From Alphaproteobacteria bacterium (GTDB taxonomy: Bacteria; Pseudomonadota; Alphaproteobacteria; Rickettsiales; UBA8987): a stretch of 6,263 nucleotides of DNA. The stretch lies in contig JAHFPR010000121.1 of NCBI GenBank assembly GCA_023269645.1, positions 1 to 6,263 of the forward strand, in the 5' to 3' direction. This document shows, piece by piece, positions 1-4,707 of the stretch; positions within the stretch are counted from its first letter, which is position 1; each line of letters opens with the position of its first letter. The translations under genes and the position numbers were made by a program. The notes below the pieces were generated by a model. The model did not search any database and was not told the origin of the DNA. It saw nothing but the letters and a program-made list of their open reading frames with translations.

Positions 1-168
1 TTGCCTGTGCTGGCGGCGGGGGCGGCACTGCGCTTCCTGCTGACGCGGCTGGACGGATGGGTGAACCGGAAAGCGGGCGCGCTGGTCACGCCCAAAAACC
101 CGGAGGAATACCTCCATCGCCTGCGCTTCCACAATCAGGTGAAGAACCACGCGGAGTATGGGCTTTGA
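1..168 (+). CDS. 3' end of an unrecognised protein (5' end outside window)
   Basis: Frame 1 is open from the first base to a TGA at 166-168 and gives 55 residues. The first part is hydrophobic (LPVLAAGAALRFLLTRL) and could be the end of a membrane helix or an amphipathic helix. The rest is basic and polar, ending HNQVKNHAEYGL. Codons have a high G/C third position, as in the housekeeping genes of this window, which supports real coding. The TTG at base 1 could by chance look like a start, but there is no upstream sequence to judge it, so the gene is treated as truncated. I do not recognise the family. No hairpin with a T-run follows the stop, so no terminator is visible. Confidence 0.6.
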   Translation: MPVLAAGAALRFLLTRLDGWVNRKAGALVTPKNPEEYLHRLRFHNQVKNHAEYGL

Positions 169-200
169 GTGTAACCTGCAGTCGCTACGCTAACGATTTA

Positions 201-230
201 TTAACCTTTATGTGGTAAAGTGAATAAAGT
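201..230 (+). promoter_or_regulatory. possible promoter of the 255-680 gene
   Basis: The 86-base gap before the ATG at 255 is locally AT-rich. A sigma-70-like arrangement is possible: TTAACC (201-206) as -35 and TAAAGT (225-230) as -10, separated by 18 bases. The hexamer TAAAGT also occurs at 216-221, forming a short imperfect tandem (TAAAGTGAA then TAAAGTAAG, 7 of 9 matching). Both hexamers are weak matches, so this is a suggestion from composition and spacing only. Confidence 0.25.
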
Positions 231-254
231 AAGGCTGAAAACCAGGGAGTAGTT

Positions 255-680
255 ATGGTGACGTTAAACAAGGAACAGACGGATAGCTGGGCAAGGGAAA
301 CACTGCAGGCTGGCAATACTAAAACTAGAACACACTACGAAGATGGAAAGGTTGCGATTCATGAGATAGTGATTGAAGCAAACGACAGGGTAGACGTTCT
401 AGAATTAGCGTCAAGCCAAGTACACTTGGGACTTACCGGCATCGGCTTAGGTTTTTATACAAATGTACACGGAGGTGAAGTTAGTGCTGTAGGAGATACG
501 GCTATGGCAAAGCTCCTTGAAGCAATTCCGGATTTGGAGTTTCCTGGCTCGAATGCGCTTCGCGAGGCACTCGGCGTGGAAAAAACGGCTGAGGTGGAGG
601 CGACGAAGCCAGTGGTGGGTGGTTACACGGCTGCTGCAGTGAGCGGAAAAGGCAGCACAGGAACACGCGAGCCGGAATAA
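255..680 (+). CDS. hypothetical protein, 141 aa, AT-rich, possibly acquired
   Basis: ATG at 255 is preceded by a good Shine-Dalgarno sequence, AGGGAG at 244-249, with a 5-base spacer, which fixes the start. The product is 141 residues with no signal peptide and no membrane segment. Residues 1-60 are charged and polar (for example TRTHYEDGKVAIHEIVIEAND), which looks like beta strands. A glycine-rich stretch LGLTGIGLGFY follows around residues 58-68. The C-terminal 30 or so residues are low in complexity (Ala, Gly, Thr, Val, Glu) and probably disordered. I do not recognise the family and assign no function. Codon use over the first two thirds is clearly more A/T-rich than in dapB or cca, then becomes G/C-rich near the end, which suggests transfer or a young gene. 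It is transcribed toward dapB and ends 3 bases from dapB's stop. The strong ribosome site argues that it is translated. Confidence 0.7.
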   Translation: MVTLNKEQTDSWARETLQAGNTKTRTHYEDGKVAIHEIVIEANDRVDVLELASSQVHLGLTGIGLGFYTNVHGGEVSAVGDTAMAKLLEAIPDLEFPGSNALREALGVEKTAEVEATKPVVGGYTAAAVSGKGSTGTREPE

Positions 681-683
681 TCC

Positions 684-1484
684 CTAAATCCCCAAAACAT
701 CCTTCATCGAATACAGCCCTGGTTTTTTGCCGTTCGCCCATTTCGCGGCGCGGAGTGCGCCCCTGGCGTAAATCGCACGGCTGGAGGCTTTGTGCGTAAG
801 CTCGATGCGCTCGCCTGCGCCCGCGAACATCACCGTGTGATCGCCGATGACATCCCCGCCGCGCAGGGTGGCGAAGCCGATTTCGCCTTTTTTCCGTGCG
901 CCGGTGTTGCCCTCGCGGGTGTAGCGCGCCACGTCGGAAAGCGCCACACCGCGCCCGTCCGCCGCCGCGCGCCCCAGCAGAAGTGCCGTGCCGGAAGGCG
1001 CATCCACCTTCTGATTGTGATGCATTTCCAGCACTTCGATGTCGAAATCCGTCGCGCTCAAAGCCGCCGCAACCTTCTCCGCCAGCACCGCCAGCAGATT
1101 CACCCCCACGCTCATGTTCGGCGCGAATACGATGGGGGTTTCTTTTGCGTAGCGTTCCAGTTGCTCCTGTTGCTTCGCGGTAAGCCCCGTGGTTCCGATG
1201 ATGTGCACTGTTTTGTGCCGTGCGCAGGCTTCCGCCGCCGTGATTGTGGCTGCGGGAGTGGTGAAATCAATGAGGGCATCCGCTGCGCCTGCCAGTGTTT
1301 CGAGATCATCCGTCACCGCGATGCCGATCTCCCCCTCGCCCGCCAATACGCCTATATCCGTCCCAAGATGCAAGCCCCCCTTCGGCTCCAGCCCGCCCGC
1401 GAGGGTGCAGCCTTCGGTATCCAGCGTTTCCTTGAGCAGCGTGCGCCCCATCCGACCGGCGCAGCCCAGAATAGCGATTTTCAT
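684..1484 (-). CDS. dapB: 4-hydroxy-tetrahydrodipicolinate reductase (DapB)
   Basis: This cytoplasmic enzyme reduces hydroxy-tetrahydrodipicolinate to tetrahydrodipicolinate with NAD(P)H, the second committed step toward diaminopimelate and lysine. The 266-residue length is normal for the family. The N-terminal Rossmann nucleotide site is GCAGRMGR at residues 8-15. IGTTGL (96-101) and FAPNMSVGVN (120-129) are the next conserved blocks. The catalytic signature EMHHNQKVDAPSGTA spans 153-167, with H155/H156 and K159 matching the His-His and Lys of known DapB enzymes and the DAPSGT loop binding substrate. IGFATLRGGDVIGDHTV (202-218) and the ERIELTHKASSR block (225-236) complete the C-terminal domain. 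The ATG at 1484 follows GGAGAGG with a 7-base spacer. The gene stands alone on its strand, divergent from the DUF6111-like/cca pair and convergent with the hypothetical gene at 255-680. No key residue is missing. Confidence 0.98.
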   Translation of the reverse strand: MKIAILGCAGRMGRTLLKETLDTEGCTLAGGLEPKGGLHLGTDIGVLAGEGEIGIAVTDDLETLAGAADALIDFTTPAATITAAEACARHKTVHIIGTTGLTAKQQEQLERYAKETPIVFAPNMSVGVNLLAVLAEKVAAALSATDFDIEVLEMHHNQKVDAPSGTALLLGRAAADGRGVALSDVARYTREGNTGARKKGEIGFATLRGGDVIGDHTVMFAGAGERIELTHKASSRAIYARGALRAAKWANGKKPGLYSMKDVLGI

Positions 1485-1550
1485 TGCGTGACCTCTCCAC
1501 CGGATGATAGTTATACCTGCGTTATATACCGGGGTTGGTGGTGATGTCCA
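1485..1550. promoter_or_regulatory. divergent intergenic region between dapB and the DUF6111-like/cca pair
   Basis: These 66 bases separate two divergently transcribed units, so promoters for both are expected here. On the dapB strand the hexamer TATAAC occurs twice (complement of 1510-1515 and of 1521-1526), either of which could be a -10. I see no convincing -35 at the right spacing for either direction, and no operator-like palindrome. The dapB ribosome site (GGAGAGG on the minus strand) also lies at its left edge. Confidence 0.3.
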
Positions 1551-1868
1551 ATGGTTAGGTTTCTGTTCAAATTATGGCCGGCACTGCTGCCGGTGGTGTT
1601 ATATTATATCTGGCGCGCGTGGCTGCGGCGGAAGCACCGTCATGATGCCATGACCGTGCTCACTCCCGAAGGCGAGCGGCTGGCGGGGCTGGAGGCGCGC
1701 TGGCTGATTATCGCGCTTGGGGTTTCGCTGGTGATCGCCCTCGGCAGCGTAGCGGTGTTCGGGATCACGGCGAAAAGCACTATCGGCGGCACGTACATCC
1801 CCGCGCATACCGAGAACGGGAAAATTATCCCCGCGCAGCTTGTTCCGCAAAGAAATGAGGCAAAGTGA
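1551..1868 (+). CDS. small two-helix membrane protein, DUF6111-like
   Basis: The product is 105 residues with two hydrophobic segments: about residues 4-24 (FLFKLWPALLPVVLYYIWRAW) split by a basic, histidine-rich loop (RRKHRH) from about 51-73 (WLIIALGVSL onward). A conserved-looking tail, TYIPAHTENGKIIPAQ, lies at 81-96. This layout, and its position directly before cca, match what I remember of the alphaproteobacterial DUF6111 family, which has no known function; the assignment is from memory. By the positive-inside rule the basic loop should be cytoplasmic. The ATG at 1551 is the first possible start after an in-frame TGA at 1542-1544, with a weak GGTGGTGA ribosome site. Its stop overlaps the GTG start of cca as GTGA (1865-1868), so the two are probably translationally coupled and share a promoter in the gap before 1551. 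Confidence 0.85.
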   Translation: MVRFLFKLWPALLPVVLYYIWRAWLRRKHRHDAMTVLTPEGERLAGLEARWLIIALGVSLVIALGSVAVFGITAKSTIGGTYIPAHTENGKIIPAQLVPQRNEAK

Positions 1869-3079
1869 ACGCGACCCCCACCATAGATTCTCCGCAGGGC
1901 AAACGTCTGATCGGAATACTCGCTGCGGGCGGCGGCGAAGCGCGTTTTGTCGGCGGTTGTGTGCGCGATGTGCTGATCGGGAGGCCTTATAAGGATGTGG
2001 ACATCAGCACCACGCTGTTTCCCGAAGATACCCTGCGGGTGCTGAAAAACGCGCATATCCGGGTGATTCCCACTGGCCTCGCGCATGGAACGGTGACGGC
2101 GGTGGTGGATGGCGTTTCCTTCGAGATTACCACGCTGCGGGAGGATGTGGCCTGCGATGGCCGCCATGCGGAAGTGGCGTTCACCGATAGCTGGCAGGCG
2201 GATGCCGCGCGACGGGATTTCACCATCAATGCCATGAACATGGATGCGGAAGGCGCGATCCATGATTATTTCGGCGGGCGCACGGATCTGCGTAAAAAGA
2301 TCGTGCGGTTCGTGGGGTCGCCGGTGCTGCGGATTCAGGAAGATTACCTGCGCATTCTGCGGCTGTTCCGCTTCCATGCCTATTACGGCGGCGGCGAGAT
2401 TTTGCCGGAGCAACTTCAGGCCTGCGCGGCCTGTGCAGAGGGAATCCGGCAGCTTTCCGGAGAGCGCATCCAGATGGAAATGCTGAAGCTACTCTCTGCG
2501 CCAACTCCGCTTTACGCGCTTTCCGCGATGGTGCAGACCGGTGTGCTTTCACGTGTGCTGCCAGGTATGGAAGGAAATATATATCTCAATGGGCTGGAGG
2601 CGTTAATTAACCTGCCGCATCATAGCAATGCGCTGGTGCGGCTGGCCAGCATCCTGCGGGGGGCATCGGAGCAAACTGTGGAAGGAATCGCCAATTACTG
2701 GAGGCTATCCGGCGAGGATAAAAAACATCTGCTGCGTGTGACCTTCCCGGAATGTGAGGTGAACGGCGCGCTGGATGAGCACGGGCAGCGTCACGCGTTC
2801 CGGCTGCTCGGCAAGGCGGTGTTTCTGGATGTGGCACTGCTTGCCTGGGCGGAGGAAGGGCAGGGCGCGGCGGAAAGTTTCGAGGCGATGCTGGAACTCG
2901 GCCAGAGCTGGAATCCGCCCAAACTTCCCATTCGCGGCGTGGATTTGCTGCGTCTGGGCGTGAAGGAGGGGAAGGAAATCGGCAGGCTGCTCAAAATCGC
3001 CGAGGATTACTGGGAGGCAAACCACTACACTCCCGCGCGCGCGGAGCTGCTTGCGCTGGTGGAGGCGGCACGGCTTTAG
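1865..3079 (+). CDS. cca: CCA tRNA nucleotidyltransferase (class II)
   Basis: This enzyme adds or repairs the 3' CCA of tRNAs in the cytoplasm, using CTP and ATP without a template. The 404 residues show the class II head and neck: motif A FVGGCVRDVLIG...KDVDIS at 28-48, with metal-binding D44 and D46; ITTLRED at 88-94, the flexible loop region; RRDFTINAMNMD at 116-127; and the nucleotide-selecting EDYLRILRLFRF at 159-170, followed by ERIQMEMLKLL (200-210) as the neck helix. No C-terminal HD phosphohydrolase signature is visible. The length suits the alphaproteobacterial type. Poly(A) polymerases share this fold, but the context and overall form favour CCA addition. The GTG start at 1865 has GAGG four bases upstream and overlaps the preceding stop, and leaves a normal 27-residue lead before motif A. 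Its TAG overlaps the stop of the opposite-strand zinc-ribbon gene by four bases. Confidence 0.95.
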   Translation: MNATPTIDSPQGKRLIGILAAGGGEARFVGGCVRDVLIGRPYKDVDISTTLFPEDTLRVLKNAHIRVIPTGLAHGTVTAVVDGVSFEITTLREDVACDGRHAEVAFTDSWQADAARRDFTINAMNMDAEGAIHDYFGGRTDLRKKIVRFVGSPVLRIQEDYLRILRLFRFHAYYGGGEILPEQLQACAACAEGIRQLSGERIQMEMLKLLSAPTPLYALSAMVQTGVLSRVLPGMEGNIYLNGLEALINLPHHSNALVRLASILRGASEQTVEGIANYWRLSGEDKKHLLRVTFPECEVNGALDEHGQRHAFRLLGKAVFLDVALLAWAEEGQGAAESFEAMLELGQSWNPPKLPIRGVDLLRLGVKEGKEIGRLLKIAEDYWEANHYTPARAELLALVEAARL

Positions 3080-3450
3080 CGGGATTCCCGGAGCACCTGC
3101 AGAAGCATCAGGAGGCCGACGGCGATCAGCCACAGGCCGACAAGCGGGCGCATCACCTTGTAAACGGTCAGCCAGGGGGAGGGCGGTGGAGCGTTGCGGA
3201 TGCTCTCCAGCTTCGCTTTCTGCAGTTTCAGCGTGTCAATTTCCGCCGGCTTTGCTTCCTGCGGTTCTGTGCTATCCGGATTTTCCGGTTGCCGGGGTGT
3301 TTCCGCAGGAGCGACGGCGGGAGGTGCTGCTATCCGCTCCTCCCTATCGCTCTCTGCATCCTCCATAGGATTATCTCCGCAGCGGCGGCATTTTTCCCAC
3401 GGCAGGGATTTGGGTTCACCGCATATCAGGCACGCGATTTCCTTGCTCAT
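3076..3450 (-). CDS. small zinc-ribbon protein with C-terminal membrane anchor, unknown role
   Basis: The product is 124 residues in three visible parts. Residues 7-24 hold a C-X2-C-X10-C-X2-C zinc-ribbon pattern (C7, C10, C21, C24, in CLICGEPK and CRRCGDN). Residues 28-72 are acidic and proline/alanine-rich, likely a disordered linker, followed by a short helix-forming stretch (DTLKLQKAKLESIRN, 72-86). Residues about 98-118 (YKVMRPLVGLWLIAVGLLMLL) form a single transmembrane helix near the C-terminus, so the ribbon probably faces the cytoplasm as a tail-anchored protein. I do not recognise a named family. The start ATG overlaps the hemF stop as ATGA (3447-3450), implying coupled translation with hemF. 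Its TAA overlaps the cca TAG on the other strand. Whether it has any part in heme synthesis is not shown. Confidence 0.85.
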   Translation of the reverse strand: MSKEIACLICGEPKSLPWEKCRRCGDNPMEDAESDREERIAAPPAVAPAETPRQPENPDSTEPQEAKPAEIDTLKLQKAKLESIRNAPPPSPWLTVYKVMRPLVGLWLIAVGLLMLLQVLRESR

Positions 3451-4334
3451 CCCCAGCGCACCTCCGGCGGAAGACTCATCAGGATTGCCTCCGTGTTGCC
3501 GCCCGTCATCAGGCCGAAGCGCGTACCCCGGTCATAGAGCAGGTTGAATTCCACATAACGCCCGCGCCGCACAAGCTGATGCGCACGCTGTTCCTCTGTC
3601 CAGGGTTCGTGCAGATGCTTCCGCACCAGCGGTGCGTAGGCTTCCAGGAAGGCGCGGCCAACATCTTGCGTGAACGCGAAATCCTTTTCCCAGTCACCCG
3701 TGTTCAGATAATCATAGAAAATCCCGCCGATGCCACGCGGTTCATTACGGTGCTTCAGGAAAAAATATTCGTCGCAGGCGTGCTTGAATTTCGGATAATA
3801 GGCGGTATCGTGTTTATCGCAGGTGTGCTTGATGGCGGCGTGGAAAAATTCGGTATCTTCTTCGTCCGGGGTGATAGGCGTTAAATCCATACCCCCGCCG
3901 AACCATGTTTTGTTCGTGCAGATGAAGCGCGTGTTCAAATGCACGGCGGGCACGAGTGGCGAGCGCGGATGGATCACCAGCGAAATGCCGCTCGCCCAGA
4001 AATGCGGATTTTCCGACGCTCCTGGGATTTCCCTGCGGAATTGCTCCGAAAATTCGCCGTGTACCGTGGAGATGTTCACCCCGCCCTTCTCGAACACAAG
4101 GCCTTTGAGGACGGACATTTCTCCGCCTCCGCCTTCGGCGCGGCTCCACGGGGTGCGGGTGAATGTGGGGTTGTCATCCTGAGCCAACGGCGAAGGATCT
4201 CCCGCCGCAGGAGATCCTTCGCTACACTCAGGATGACAGTACTCCTTCTCAATCTCCTCCAATCCCGCGCAGATGCTATCCCGCAATTCGCGGAACCAGG
4301 CGGAGGCGCGTTGCTGGTGTTGGGTAATGGTCAT
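3447..4334 (-). CDS. hemF: oxygen-dependent coproporphyrinogen III oxidase with an in-frame palindromic insert
   Basis: HemF is a soluble dimeric enzyme that oxidatively decarboxylates two propionates of coproporphyrinogen III with O2, giving protoporphyrinogen IX for heme. The 295 residues contain the family blocks: EGGGGEMSVLKG (68-79), VNISTVHGEF (86-95), VIHPRSPLVPAVHLNTRF (120-137, with conserved H122 and H132), WFGGGMDLTP (144-153), FFLKHRNEPRGIGG (191-204, H195), RRGRYVEFNLLYDRGTRFGL (256-275) and GGNTEAILMSLPP (278-290). It ends soon after VRW, earlier than E. coli HemF, which I believe is usual in alphaproteobacteria. Residues 33-55 (CHPECSEGSP... to LAQDDN) have no HemF counterpart and are the translation of the palindrome at 4172-4238. 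They lie in the variable linker after the first helix, so activity is probably kept. The ATG at 4334 is the only sensible start because an in-frame TGA lies at 4344-4346; AGAGAG serves as a weak ribosome site. Confidence 0.96.
   Translation of the reverse strand: MTITQHQQRASAWFRELRDSICAGLEEIEKEYCHPECSEGSPAAGDPSPLAQDDNPTFTRTPWSRAEGGGGEMSVLKGLVFEKGGVNISTVHGEFSEQFRREIPGASENPHFWASGISLVIHPRSPLVPAVHLNTRFICTNKTWFGGGMDLTPITPDEEDTEFFHAAIKHTCDKHDTAYYPKFKHACDEYFFLKHRNEPRGIGGIFYDYLNTGDWEKDFAFTQDVGRAFLEAYAPLVRKHLHEPWTEEQRAHQLVRRGRYVEFNLLYDRGTRFGLMTGGNTEAILMSLPPEVRWG
4172..4238. repeat. 67-bp palindromic repeat element inside hemF
   Basis: The outer arms 4172-4183 (TGTCATCCTGAG) and 4227-4238 (CTCAGGATGACA) are perfect reverse complements, as are the inner arms 4191-4202 (CGAAGGATCTCC) and 4210-4221 (GGAGATCCTTCG). 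An asymmetric internal loop of 7 versus 5 bases separates them, and the apical loop is 7 bases (4203-4209). The element begins exactly at hemF codon 33 and ends in the first base of codon 55. In the opposite direction the same bases read as the SFATLRMT type of peptide, familiar from spurious ORFs over dispersed repeats of this kind in many bacterial genomes. GT lies on both outer sides (4170-4171 and 4239-4240), a possible 2-bp target duplication. Confidence 0.93.
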
Positions 4335-4342
4335 AGCTCTCT

Positions 4343-4410
4343 GTCACCCCGCACGTGTTGCGGGGTTATGGCTGATGCAGGGTATAACCCCGCAACACGT
4401 GCGGGGTAAC
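4343..4410. repeat. 68-bp inverted repeat filling the xseB-hemF gap
   Basis: The arms 4343-4369 and 4384-4410 are reverse complements over 27 bases with one mismatch (4345 against 4408), including 24 perfect pairs in a row (4346-4369 with 4384-4407), around a 14-base loop. Each arm is itself a hairpin: CCCCGCA and TGCGGGG flank a 5-base loop at 4347-4365, and again at 4388-4406. The element can thus fold as one long hairpin or as two small ones. On the hemF mRNA it ends 8 bases before the ATG and is followed by AGAGAGCT, not a U-tract, so it is not a typical intrinsic terminator. It shares no sequence with the palindrome inside hemF and appears to be a different family of dispersed repeat. 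Confidence 0.92.
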
Positions 4411-4419
4411 AATACCACA

Positions 4420-4671
4420 TTACTCCGCCTCCATCGGCTCCGTGGAAAGCACCGCGCCGCCGGGCGAGGCGATGATTTTCTCCACTTTGAGCTTCGCCTC
4501 CTGCAGCTTTTTCTCACAATGGGTGCGGAGGGCTGTGCCGCGCGTGTAATATTCAATGGAGCGATCAAGCTCCAGCCCGCCCGCCTCCAGCTTGCGAACA
4601 ATACCCTCCAGTTCGCGGATGGCTTCCTCAAAGGAGAGGGAATCCGGTGTTTTCAGTGCATCACTGGTCAT
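4420..4671 (-). CDS. xseB: exodeoxyribonuclease VII small subunit
   Basis: XseB is the small helical subunit that joins several copies to XseA to form exonuclease VII, a cytoplasmic single-strand-specific nuclease acting from either end in DNA repair. The 83-residue product has the family's normal length. The hallmark is SFEEAIRELEGIVRKLEAGGLELDRSIEYYTRGTALRTHCEKKLQEAKLKVEKI in residues 13-66, two antiparallel amphipathic helices joined at the LEAGGLELD turn. The C-terminal tail (STEPMEAE) is acidic and variable. The ATG at 4671 has AGAGAAG about 6 bases upstream. It lies 36 bases downstream of the long unrecognised gene and 85 bases upstream of hemF on the same strand. xseA is not in this window. 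Confidence 0.95.
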   Translation of the reverse strand: MTSDALKTPDSLSFEEAIRELEGIVRKLEAGGLELDRSIEYYTRGTALRTHCEKKLQEAKLKVEKIIASPGGAVLSTEPMEAE

Positions 4672-4707
4672 GAGGGGCTTCTCTCTATCATGGTGTATTA
4701 TCGGCGT

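Noticed and set aside
792..1544. 250-codon plus-strand open frame
   Set aside because: It lies antisense to the whole of dapB, a certain gene; its Arg/His/Cys-rich product is typical of a shadow frame in G/C-rich coding DNA.
1640..2413. 257-codon minus-strand open frame
   Set aside because: It is antisense to the DUF6111-like gene and the first part of cca, both well supported, and has no ribosome site or recognisable motif.
4172..4238. hemF as a pseudogene because of the insertion
   Set aside because: The frame is kept on both sides, no stop is introduced, and all conserved HemF blocks are intact, so the gene is judged functional.
3939..4409. 156-codon plus-strand open frame containing SFATLRMT
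   Set aside because: It is antisense to hemF and reads through both palindromes. The SFATLRMT-type peptide is a known sign of a spurious frame across a dispersed repeat.
4343..4410. Rho-independent terminator after xseB
   Set aside because: The hairpin is strong, but neither strand has a T-run next to it: AGAGAGCT follows on the minus strand and AATACC on the plus strand. The arms are also longer and more symmetric than in a typical terminator.
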